A stretch of DNA of 64,000 nucleotides, from the NCBI GenBank assembly GCA_963732095.1, contig CAVSZA010000024.1, forward strand, positions 62,001 to 126,000. Reading direction: 5' to 3'. The notes below the pieces were generated by a model. That model ran no database searches and was not told the origin of the DNA. It was given only the letters and a program-made list of their open reading frames with translations. Position numbers and translations under genes: made by a program. Origin of the DNA: AP-15 sp963732095 (GTDB lineage: Bacteria; Pseudomonadota; Alphaproteobacteria; ATCC43930; CGMCC-115725). Shown piece after piece: positions 1 through 7,732 of this stretch (positions are counted from its first letter, which is position 1; every line of letters begins with the position of its first letter).

Positions 1-2
1 AG

Positions 3-767
3 GACCCGAGCGATCCGATCAAACAAGGACCGCCGCCTCATATGGCGGCGCCATGGCTGCGCAACGGCTCCTACATGGTGTTCCGGCGGCTCGAGCAGAA
101 AGTGCCCGAGTTCCGCAGTTTCGTCGCGGATCGTGCGGCAGGGCTCGGAATCGAGCCGGAACTGCTCGGAGCGCGCCTGTTTGGCCGCTGGAAGAGCGGT
201 GCTCCTCTGGAGCTTGCACCGCTGCACGACAATGCAGCGCTCGGGAGCGACGCCATGCGCAACAACGACTTCGATTATGGCGACGACCCGTACCAGCGCA
301 GATGCCCCTACGCGGCGCATATCCGCAAGGCCTATCCGCGCGACGACGCACCCGGCGGCGAAGCAGAAGCGCAGAGGCACCGCATTCTACGCGCCGGCAT
401 CCCGTTTGGTCCCGAGGTGGCGTCCGGTGAGACGACGACATCGCACAGCCGGGGATTGATGTTCGTCTGCTATCAGACCTCGATCGAGCGGCAGTTCGAG
501 TACATCCAGCGCCGCCATGCAAACGACCCCGATTTCGTCTCGGGCAAGGTCAGGCCAAGCGGCGGTGCGCCGGTGGCACCGGGGTTCGACCCGATCATCG
601 GCCAGGCCGCCGATGAGGGCGCCCGCGAAATGGACGAGCCTTATCCGAACTACCCGGCCGGGAACCGCAGGACGACGCTCGAAATCCCGAGGCAGTTCGT
701 CGTGCTGACCGCCGCGGGCTATTTCTTCATGCCGTCGATTTCGGCGCTGCGCACGGTACTGACCTGA
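3..767 (+). CDS. DyP-type heme peroxidase, C-terminal part (cut by window edge)
   Basis: The frame is open to the left edge, so the N-terminal half, including the GxxDG motif, lies outside the window. The visible part has family hallmarks: NGSYMVFRRLEQ, then CPYAAHIRKAYPRDD, whose His is the expected proximal heme ligand, then GLMFVCYQTSIERQFEYIQRR and a GFDPIIGQ segment near the C-terminus. DyP peroxidases use H2O2 to oxidise dyes, phenolics or Mn. No export signal can be judged. Its last codons (MPSISALRTVLT) are duplicated at 3779-3820. The MetE-like gene copy begins 43 bp downstream. Confidence 0.9.
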   Translation, partial: DPSDPIKQGPPPHMAAPWLRNGSYMVFRRLEQKVPEFRSFVADRAAGLGIEPELLGARLFGRWKSGAPLELAPLHDNAALGSDAMRNNDFDYGDDPYQRRCPYAAHIRKAYPRDDAPGGEAEAQRHRILRAGIPFGPEVASGETTTSHSRGLMFVCYQTSIERQFEYIQRRHANDPDFVSGKVRPSGGAPVAPGFDPIIGQAADEGAREMDEPYPNYPAGNRRTTLEIPRQFVVLTAAGYFFMPSISALRTVLT

Positions 768-1192
768 TCCGAGTTTCGCGCTACGCTGTCCGCCGGACGG
801 GAGGGAGGCGATGAAACGAAGCACGCAGCGAATACTCACCACCCATGTCGGCAGCTTGCCGCGGCCGCCCGATCTGTTGCAAATGATCCAGGCCAAAGAG
901 CGAGGCGAGCCGCTCGACGCCGAGGCCTTTGCGCGCCGCGTCGCGAGCGCGGTCGCCGAAGTGCTTCGCAAGCAAGCCGAAAGCGGCATCGATATCGTCG
1001 CGGACGGCGAGATGGGGCGTTTCGGCTTCATTCCCTATGTCAACGAGCGGCTTGCCGGCATCGAGCCGCGCAAGAGCGCCGGGCGCGGCAGCAACTGGGC
1101 CCATCGCGGGAATATCTGGCGTTTCCGGAGTATTACCAACGGGCGTCGCAAATGCCCGGCGCAGCCGGGCGGACGCCGCCGACGCAATGGGT
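727..1192 (+). repeat. Direct repeat, left copy (DyP end + MetE-like start)
   Basis: About 465 bp holding the last codons of the DyP gene, the intergenic spacer and the first third of a MetE-like gene. It recurs in the same orientation at 3779-4246 with scattered substitutions, at roughly 90-95% identity by eye. The two copies bracket a 2.6 kb insert. The left copy joins an intact DyP gene to a truncated MetE-like gene and the right copy does the reverse, which is the structure left by a single crossover with a circular molecule carrying this segment. Confidence 0.9.
811..1192 (+). pseudogene. MetE-like methyltransferase, truncated and frameshifted duplicate
   Basis: The first ~97 codons match the intact gene at 3864-5039. 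A single-base deletion near 1103 (cccatcg here, cccaatcg in the intact copy) shifts the frame. Homology stops at 1192, where the insert begins, so the zinc-binding C-terminal part is absent. The reading frame runs on to 1260 through unrelated sequence. It cannot encode an active enzyme. It is a by-product of the duplication flanking the insert. Confidence 0.9.
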
Positions 1193-1214
1193 GCGTCGTG
1201 TCCGAATTCCGGTG

Positions 1215-2381
1215 CTATTGTGCAGGTGATGCTATTGTCCTGACGGAGCTTGAGGCCTGAACACAAACAAGTGCCAGCACAACGAGAATGATCGCTGCAA
1301 AAAGAGAAAGCACGCCGCTCCAACCAATCATTAGCAGGAAGGCACCCGTCAGTTGCTGTGCGATTATCGAGCCAGTAAGGAAACTTGTGTTAACTAATGC
1401 GACTGGGCGTTTGTTGGTCGTGTCATATAGGCGGGTTGACCATTCTACGCAGCTTATCATTGTTATGCCATTTCCGAAGCCGAACAAGCATCCCGCCAAT
1501 ACGACAGCAATAGTCTTTGAGGACACCGCAAGGATTACGACCCCGATCAGATAGGCAAAAAGCCCAAAACTCACGTCGAGTTGAGGTGGCAGTCGTTGCA
1601 GGTACTTAAGCCCAACAAATCGGGTAGCGAGGTTGACGATCGAAAATGGAGTGAAAAATGCAGCTACTGGGGTTGTGCCACTCAGCATCAGTACAAGAAA
1701 TGTCCACGCAAAAGCGAAACACAGCCCAGATTGCATGCTCGCAAAATTTGGTACCCATAAACGTCTATCGTGGAGGAGATGCAGGTATCCGGCGGTATTA
1801 GGTTGAGCTTGGGTCTCCTGATCGTGTGGCAGCAACATAATAATTAGAACAGCAGCAACAATAGGTATACAGCTGGAGAAAAAGAAATAGCCCTCACCGC
1901 GACTAATCACATATTCGGCGAAGGCCTGCGCAAAGAATCCCGGAATCAGAGACATTGCGCTGAACGTGCTAACGGCGCGGCTGCGGTCCTCCGGCCGGGC
2001 CTGCATCTGGGAAAACATTTGCCCGGCCGGAACGAACAAACCGGAGGCAATGCCGCGCGCTATGCCGACCATGATCGAAAGGATTATTGAGTCGATCGTC
2101 CACATTAAGAGGGCGGTACCGATCAAACCGATTATCCCACCCGCGAAAATTGTCCAGACGGCGCCGAATCTTGTCGCGAGCGGCCCACTCGCAAGGGCTC
2201 CGAACATCGTCGTAATTGTGAGGGCGGACATAATGCCGGCGATCGAGGCTGCGCTCATCCTGTGCGCCTGTAGGACGACCGCCAGGAGGGCGAGTTGGTT
2301 CGTACCGCAACCCCATAGGAAGGCAGCGAGAAGCAACAAATGGTAAGGCTTGGCGCCCAGCACGCGAACAGGCCAACTCAT
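1215..2381 (-). CDS. MFS transporter on the inserted segment
   Basis: A 388-residue hydrophobic protein with about 12 predicted membrane segments, typical of the major facilitator superfamily. After helix 2 the segment GPLATRFGAVWTIFAG resembles the loop 2-3 signature. The middle (about 195-205) carries a polar loop between the two six-helix halves. Substrate is unknown. The ATG at 2381 has only a weak ribosome site. The gene is clearly AT-richer than its neighbours and ends 23 bp inside the left duplicated segment, both of which support transfer. It lies downstream of, and in line with, the peptide/Cys-rich pair at 2504-3236, from which a terminator-like hairpin separates it. Export of a product of that pair is possible but unproven. 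Confidence 0.85.
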   Translation of the reverse strand: MSWPVRVLGAKPYHLLLLAAFLWGCGTNQLALLAVVLQAHRMSAASIAGIMSALTITTMFGALASGPLATRFGAVWTIFAGGIIGLIGTALLMWTIDSIILSIMVGIARGIASGLFVPAGQMFSQMQARPEDRSRAVSTFSAMSLIPGFFAQAFAEYVISRGEGYFFFSSCIPIVAAVLIIMLLPHDQETQAQPNTAGYLHLLHDRRLWVPNFASMQSGLCFAFAWTFLVLMLSGTTPVAAFFTPFSIVNLATRFVGLKYLQRLPPQLDVSFGLFAYLIGVVILAVSSKTIAVVLAGCLFGFGNGITMISCVEWSTRLYDTTNKRPVALVNTSFLTGSIIAQQLTGAFLLMIGWSGVLSLFAAIILVVLALVCVQASSSVRTIASPAQ

Positions 2382-2470
2382 CGGCTTAGGAGCGCAAGAT
2401 CAAAAATTTGTAGGGAGGGCTTTACCATCTAAATCGGGATTTGCGAGCGCGACTATATCTCGAAAGAGAA

Positions 2471-2493
2471 GCGGCCCCTGGATCGTAGGGCCG
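2471..2493 (-). terminator. Rho-independent terminator after the Cys-rich gene
   Basis: Arms gcggccc and gggccgc form a 7-bp GC-rich stem. On the minus strand it is followed by ttctctttcg, a T-rich tail. It sits 11 bp past the stop at 2504 and ends the peptide/Cys-rich transcription unit before the MFS gene. Confidence 0.6.
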
Positions 2494-2503
2494 CTGGGCA
2501 GGT

Positions 2504-2953
2504 TTACAGATAGAGCTTCTCAAGGTCTACCTTCGCAAGCGGCTCAGCGCCGATACCGGTGATCCATTGTGATGTCACAAGGTGACATCGCCGGCAGGCC
2601 TGTGCCCCGATTTGATGCCAAGCTTGGCAATCCCGACGGATCGCGCAGCGTGGCAATGGCGTCTCTGCGGGAACGTTGAGAGCTGTAACCCACCGGTTGA
2701 TTAGGCTGCACGCCCCGGCTTTCTCGTCCCACTGCCGGCAGCTTTCCTCGCGGCATCGTTTTGTGAAACGGAAGACCTCGCCCACCTCGATGGGTGCCTG
2801 CGCCATTTCTTGCAGCATAGGGGTGGTTACGGGGATTGCCTCGGGCAGATATTCGGCGCGCGGTTCCTGCGGCGTGCCGGCGGCCACTGCAAAGATTGCC
2901 AGGCCGCCGGGCATGTCATCGACTGGCCGCGCGCTCGGACAGAGCGTGGCCAT
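2504..2953 (-). CDS. Cysteine-rich protein of unknown function
   Basis: 149 residues from the ATG at 2953, chosen because GGGAG lies 7 bases upstream and the start falls 13 bp after the stop of the small upstream gene; a longer in-frame start at 3037 would overlap that gene. The C-terminal half carries a regular cysteine array: KRCREESCRQW, GACSLINRWV, LPRCAIRRDCQAW, QACRRCHLV. That makes seven Cys plus a His, suitable for a zinc or iron-sulfur site. I recall similar Cys-spaced proteins in other bacterial genomes but cannot name a family. The tight coupling to a small peptide gene suggests a joint role. Function is not assigned. Confidence 0.7.
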   Translation of the reverse strand: MATLCPSARPVDDMPGGLAIFAVAAGTPQEPRAEYLPEAIPVTTPMLQEMAQAPIEVGEVFRFTKRCREESCRQWDEKAGACSLINRWVTALNVPAETPLPRCAIRRDCQAWHQIGAQACRRCHLVTSQWITGIGAEPLAKVDLEKLYL

Positions 2954-2966
2954 TAGACGCTCCCGT

Positions 2967-3236
2967 TCAGCCGCCGCCGTTGCCCCCGATCCACAACATA
3001 CGTGGACCCAGGTTAGGAATCGGGGCGTCCTCGTCAAAGTTCATCCTGCCATCATCGGTGCGTGGCAGCATCATTCCCATCGTCCAGTTACCGGGTGGCT
3101 GGACGTCGCTGGCCCGCAACCGCACGGCACGATCGAGGGCGCGCTGGATCACCGCGACATGGGCGGCAAGGGGCGTTCCCCGCAAAGCATAGAGGGGCAC
3201 TAAAGTAGCCGCTGAGGCGATTGTATTGTTTACCAT
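2967..3236 (-). CDS. Small peptide of unknown function (89 aa)
   Basis: Starts at the ATG at 3236 with a near-perfect ribosome site (AGGAGGAG, 4 bases upstream), so it is probably well translated. The N-terminal half is alanine/leucine-rich and likely helical. The C-terminal half is different: Pro, Asn, Gly, Trp and Met-rich, ending GPRMLWIGGNGGG. A helical leader followed by a Gly-rich tail with few charges is what a modified-peptide precursor looks like, and the next gene encodes a Cys-rich protein, but there is no cysteine in the peptide and no recognisable maturation enzyme nearby. It could also be a small structural or regulatory protein. Confidence 0.65.
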   Translation of the reverse strand: MVNNTIASAATLVPLYALRGTPLAAHVAVIQRALDRAVRLRASDVQPPGNWTMGMMLPRTDDGRMNFDEDAPIPNLGPRMLWIGGNGGG

Positions 3237-3325
3237 GTGACTCCTCCTCTTCTCTTAGGCAAGATCCAACCTCAAGGTGATCAGCGGCGCACCCTAAAAG
3301 AGTGCTCAGCACTTTCCGCCGTTGA

Positions 3326-3347
3326 GAGCTCCGCAGTCGCGGAGCTC
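3326..3347. promoter_or_regulatory. Perfect palindrome in divergent promoter region
   Basis: Arms gagctccgc and gcggagctc, nine bases each, separated by agtc. It lies between the divergent small-peptide gene (start 3236) and the HTH gene (start 3380), 33 bp before the latter. A symmetric site there fits an operator for the HTH protein, though an RNA hairpin in its leader is equally possible. Confidence 0.5.
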
Positions 3348-3379
3348 ACAACATCAAAATTTCAGAGAAGGAGGAGGGA

Positions 3380-3715
3380 ATGGCAACGTCGCGGACGGAT
3401 AACAAAGCTGACCAGTTAGACAACAGTATTGCGCATTCAGCGGCTCAGTTTTTAGGGGCGCGGTTTCAAGGTCCGCACAAGGACAAGCGTATCGCCCGTG
3501 AGCTCGGTATTAGTCCGGGAATGGCGAAGCTGCTTCGGGCTGGTCGAGGCTGGACTGTCGCAAGGCTCGACCAGGGGGTCCAGCTGTATGGCCCGGAATT
3601 TTGCGATGCGATCTTCGCTCAGCCGCGGCCAGCTGACAAATTAGGAGACCAGCTCGAAGCGATCTCCGATCGGCTAAGGGAACTGCTGAGCGTTGTGCGG
3701 GGGGGGGCGAATTGA
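3380..3715 (+). CDS. Small helix-turn-helix protein
   Basis: 111 residues, with a strong ribosome site (aaggagga) just upstream of the ATG. The segment KRIARELGISPGMAKLLRAG (about 36-55) reads as a helix-turn-helix: an arginine-rich first helix, a GIS turn and a recognition helix. A region WTVARLDQGVQLYGPEFCDAIF follows, seen in small alphaproteobacterial regulators, and then a helical tail possibly for dimerisation. It is divergent from the peptide/Cys-rich pair with a perfect palindrome between them, so local transcriptional control is plausible. Part of the insert. Confidence 0.6.
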   Translation: MATSRTDNKADQLDNSIAHSAAQFLGARFQGPHKDKRIARELGISPGMAKLLRAGRGWTVARLDQGVQLYGPEFCDAIFAQPRPADKLGDQLEAISDRLRELLSVVRGGAN

Positions 3716-3778
3716 AACGTGATGACACGAAAGAGAGCGTTGAATATTGCGGCAAATCCAGCTCCGCGCCATACCCTT

Positions 3779-4246
3779 TTCATGCCGTCGATTTCGGCGC
3801 TGCGCACGGTGCTGACCTGAGCCGAGTTTCGCGTTACGCTGTCCGGCCAGACGGGAGGGCGCGATGAAACGGAGCACGCAGCGAATACTTACCACCCATG
3901 TCGGCAGCCTGCCGCGGCCGCCCGATCTGTTGCAGATGATCCAGGCGAAGGAGCGAGGCGAGCCGCTCGACGCCGAGGCCTTTGCGCGCCGCATCGCAAG
4001 CGCGGTCGCCGAAGTGCTTCGCAAGCAGGCCGAAAGCGGCATCGATATCGTCGCCGACGGCGAGATGGGGCGTTTCGGCTTCATCCCCTATGTCAACGAA
4101 CGTCTTGCCGGCATCGAGCCGCGCAAGAGCACCGGCCGCGGCAGCAACTGGGCCCAATCGCGGGAATATTTGGCGTTTCCGCAGTATTACCAATGGGCCT
4201 CGCAAATGCCGGGAGCGGCCGGAAGGACGCCGCCGACGCAATGGGT
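3779..4246 (+). repeat. Direct repeat, right copy (DyP end + MetE-like start)
   Basis: Partner of the repeat at 727-1192. It begins with the last DyP codons, now detached from any DyP gene, and runs into the intact MetE-like gene. The right-hand boundary of homology is about 4246, where the intact gene simply continues. Confidence 0.9.
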
Positions 4247-5039
4247 CTGCACCGGGCCGATCGCCTATCGCAGCCGAGACGCGCTGCAACGCGACATCGA
4301 CAATCTGAAGGCCGCGCTCGCCGAGGTGAGCTGCGAGGAAGCCTTCATGCCGGCAGTGTCTCCGACCAATCTCGCCAATTGGAACACCAACGAGTATTAC
4401 AAAAGCGACGAAGAGTTCCGCATTGCCATTGCCGACGCGCTGCACGAGGAATATCAGGCGATCGTCGATGCCGGCCTTCTCGTGCAGATCGATGATCCGC
4501 AGCTGGCGAGCCACTGGGCGATGCACCCGCAGATCGACCTCGCCGAGTGCCGCAGATGGGCGAGCGCCAGTGTCGAGCTGCTGAACCACGCGCTGCGCGG
4601 CATCCCGGCGGAGCGGGTCCGCTATCATACCTGCTACAGCATCAATATGGGCCCGCGAGTGCACGATATGGAATTGAAGCACATTGTTGACATCATGCTG
4701 CAGGTGCAGGCCGGCGCCTATTCGTTCGAAGCTGCCAACCCCAGGCACGAGCACGAATGGCGCGTCTGGGAAACCGTGAAGCTGCCCGAAGGCAAAGCAT
4801 TGATCCCCGGCATCGTGACGCACGCCTCCAATCTGGTCGAGCATCCCGAGACCGTCGCCCAGCGCATTGCGCGCTTTGCCGGCGCCGTCGGGCGCGAAAA
4901 CGTGATCGCCGGCGCCGATTGCGGCTTCGCCAGCTTCTTGACCTCCTGCGAGGTTCATCCGACCGTCGTCTGGGCCAAATTGGCGGCATTGGCGGAAGGC
5001 GCCCGCCTCGCGACGGCAGAGTTGTGGGGCAGAGCGTAA
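3864..5039 (+). CDS. Cobalamin-independent methionine synthase-like (MetE C-terminal family) methyltransferase
   Basis: 391 residues, the size of the short MetE-like proteins that contain only the catalytic barrel. The N-terminus TTHVGSLPRP is the classic start of this family, followed by ADGEMGRFGF (64-73). The zinc ligands are in place: HTC gives H255 and C257, E289 lies in SFEAANPR, and C353 in GADCGF. These proteins activate a thiol on zinc for methyl or alkyl transfer. Without the N-terminal MetE domain, the acceptor may not be homocysteine; epoxide:CoM-like or other thiol transferases share the fold. The ATG follows gggagggcgcg. Intact copy of the gene broken at 811. Confidence 0.85.
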   Translation: MKRSTQRILTTHVGSLPRPPDLLQMIQAKERGEPLDAEAFARRIASAVAEVLRKQAESGIDIVADGEMGRFGFIPYVNERLAGIEPRKSTGRGSNWAQSREYLAFPQYYQWASQMPGAAGRTPPTQWVCTGPIAYRSRDALQRDIDNLKAALAEVSCEEAFMPAVSPTNLANWNTNEYYKSDEEFRIAIADALHEEYQAIVDAGLLVQIDDPQLASHWAMHPQIDLAECRRWASASVELLNHALRGIPAERVRYHTCYSINMGPRVHDMELKHIVDIMLQVQAGAYSFEAANPRHEHEWRVWETVKLPEGKALIPGIVTHASNLVEHPETVAQRIARFAGAVGRENVIAGADCGFASFLTSCEVHPTVVWAKLAALAEGARLATAELWGRA

Positions 5040-5062
5040 CGAAGTACGAAATTCGCAGGAGC

Positions 5063-7206
5063 TTAAGCCTTACCCATACGCGCGACGAGAACAGCGGGAG
5101 CTTCCTTCGGTGCGGCGCGAAACCGTAGCGCCCGTGACAAAAGATAGCGCGATGGTCCGTCATCGGGGTAGGAACGCAAAAGTGCTTCCAACATCCTGAC
5201 GGACTCGTCCCAGGCGTGAGATTGAAATGCGTCGAACGCCTCGGCAAAGGCACTGGCCAGCGCAGCTCTGCGCGGATCCTCGAGGGCGCCCAGCACCTCG
5301 GACACCCGGATTGGCTCGGACTTGCCGGCGAGTAGGAATTCCCCAAGCGGGCGCAGGATGAAACCCGTCACTTGATCCAGCGCGTCCTCCGAGGCCAACA
5401 GCCGGGTGCCCAACTGCTTGTTGAGCCCCTCGATGCGCGACGCCGTGTTGGCGACATCTCCCACGATCGTGGAGGCATAGCGGCCGGCTCCACCGACGAT
5501 GCCCAGAAGCGCCGAGCCGGCATGAATGCCGATCCTGGTTGGCAGCATATGGCGGGGATGGGAGAGATTGAATTTCTCGACCGCCGTTAGGAGTTCCACG
5601 GCCGCACCTACAGCACCGGCGCAGGCCGATGGAGCATAGGCCGGGGCACTCCAGATGCACATGACTCCGTCGCCGGCGATGTCGGAGATGACACCGCCGT
5701 GCCGCTGCATCACCTCGAACATGGCGTGGAAATATTGGTTCAGCAGATGCTGGACGGTCTGCGGCGGCAACCGTTCCGAAAGGGTCGTGAAACCTTCGAT
5801 GTCCGAGGCCAAACACACCGAGTGACGAACTTCCCCCGCTAAACGAGGCGATCCGCGCAACGGCCCCGAGGCCAGGCTTTGCACCACTTCCTCCGGCAGA
5901 TATTGCCGGGCCGCGCCGGCCATGCGCTCCTGACGGCGCCGTTCCTCTGCACGGAAGCACCACGCGGCGGTCAGCACCCCGACGGGGATCTGGAACAGAA
6001 GCGGATTGGCGACGGGCAACAGCGAATACTCGGTCAGAAAGGCGGACCAGCCGACAGCAAGGACGGCCGCAGCGATCAGTGCGCCGGCCGCGAGGAGCAC
6101 GAGCATGCGGCCAAAGCTGGCTGCCGCGGCGATCGCGACCGCCACCAGAACGATTTCGACCACTGCCGGTCCGACTGGGCGGCGCGGCGATGAACCTTCG
6201 GCAAGATCGGCGAACGCCGTTGCACCGATCTCGGCGCCGGTGACATTAATCCCATTCAGCCCGGAATAGACGGTGTCGTAAGAGTCGGCTTGGGCAGCGC
6301 TGTGGAGCTCGGAAACGCCGACAAAGACGACCTTCCCGGAGAGATCTCCAATTGCGGTGTCGGCGGTCTCGGAAGGCCCCGAGAGCACCGCCGCATAGCT
6401 GATCGTGCGAATGCTCCCGGCGGGACCGCGAAAGTTCAGATACCGGCTGTCCTCCCCGGCATAGAGGGCGATGAGCGCCAGAAGCCGGCGCTTATCGGCG
6501 TCACTCCAGTCCGCTACCCGCACCCTAGCACGCAATCGCTCCGCTGCATCCGGCCGGGCATGTAGCGCTGCATGCAGCTTCTGCATCGCGGCGGTGACGC
6601 TTTTACCGGTCCAGTCTTGTTTATTGAACCTCGGCAGTTCGGACTCGGCCGCCAACAGCTCGGCCCAGCGGGATGCGATATCGCGCGCCGCGAGCTGCAA
6701 GACGACACTCGGCACGGTCGGCGCTCCACGATCCCGTGAAAGGTCCAGAAGCGATTGACCCGGGCTGGAACCTTGGGAAGAGGAAAAGGCGCGATCGCGG
6801 CGGCGCTGTCGGCCAGCTTTGGGACCGGAAAACTCGGCTCATCAATCTCGATCGACGAGCCAGGTCCGACCATCCGGCGCTCCAGCCCCTGCAGCAGCAC
6901 GACGCGCCCGGTTCGGCCCAGAGCGGCGGCGAGATCATCGTCGGTCTCCGGATCCGATGTGCCAAACACGAAATCGAAGGCAATCACCGCAGCGCCATGC
7001 GCCGCAAGTTTCTCGATCGCCCGCGCATGCAGAGCGCGCGGCCATGGCCGGCTCCCAGACGGCAGACCCAGCGCCTGCGCAGAGGCGCGGTCCTGGGCTA
7101 CGACGACGACCTCGGGCGGAGAGGGCAACGCTCCCCGCAGCCGGAAAAGCACGAACTCTCCGAGGCGATCCTCAATAACGGCGCCGAGCATACCGGCGCT
7201 CAGCAA
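5063..7206 (-). pseudogene. CHASE2-domain adenylate/guanylate cyclase, frameshifted
   Basis: Two overlapping frames together give one protein of about 715 residues: an N-terminal helix, an extracytoplasmic CHASE2 sensor, three membrane helices (VVEIVLVAVAIAAAASF onward), then a class III cyclase domain. The frame breaks near 6720, where one base seems to be missing (reading would continue TVPSVVLQLAARD). The cyclase part keeps both metal aspartates (SDIEGFT, AGDGVM) and the NTASR motif, but the usual Lys before the second metal site reads Asp (SDIAGDG), so nucleotide preference is uncertain. No ATG or GTG precedes the first helix in frame; the TTG at 7206 is the only candidate. Either a dying gene or a sequence error. 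The adjacent FecR-TPR gene is a common partner. Confidence 0.8.
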
Positions 7207-7341
7207 TAACCCAGCGAGCCCTGCGGCGAGCGCGACCAGGCCGGCGATACGGATCCGGCCTAGTGCCGATCTAACCGCAATGGGGCGCTGGCTGATGCTG
7301 GCACGCGTCGATGCTGTCCTTCAGCTAGCTTTCAGATGCGC

Positions 7342-7662
7342 TTAATCACAAGTGAGTCCGCCAGCTTCCCACCGGCAACGGAATTGTTTCTTATGGGTAC
7401 GGATCCGTGGGGTCGTTTGCTCCGCAGCATACGATCTTTCACTGTCCGAAAGATTATAGACGTACGAGGTTCCGTTGACTTTCAATGTAATCGACTCGGG
7501 AACACCTGATGTTGCCGATGCCGGGGTCTTTGCAGCTGGCGAGGGGTTGCCAGTTTGTGCAGCAACCCCAGTAGACGCGGCGACTACGAAGACCGCTACA
7601 AAGGCTGCTGTCACGTTGCGAAGTACAGCCGTTAGCTCGTTACGATCTGTCTGACAATTCAT
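7342..7662 (-). CDS. Small secreted protein, unknown
   Basis: 106 residues. The ATG at 7662 has GAGGAG 8 bases upstream. A signal peptide is clear (VTAAFVAVFVVAASTGVAAQ, about 17-36), then a Ala/Pro/Thr linker, then SITLKVNGTSYVYNLSDSE and a C-terminus with two cysteines (FRCRWEAGGLTCD) that could form one disulfide in the periplasm. No family recognised. It lies between the barrel protein and the cyclase on the same strand, 71 bp after the barrel gene start of the run of genes, so it may belong to their unit. Confidence 0.65.
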   Translation of the reverse strand: MNCQTDRNELTAVLRNVTAAFVAVFVVAASTGVAAQTGNPSPAAKTPASATSGVPESITLKVNGTSYVYNLSDSERSYAAEQTTPRIRTHKKQFRCRWEAGGLTCD

Positions 7663-7732
7663 GTTTCGATCTCCTCTAGATTTGCTGGATAGGTGCCCGT
7701 ACTATGTTTACGACCTCCTGCGTTGTTCCTTA

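Noticed and set aside
2504..3236. Known lanthipeptide or lasso-peptide cluster
   Set aside because: The peptide has no Cys, and no LanM, LanB/C, asparagine-synthetase-like or radical-SAM protein is encoded nearby.
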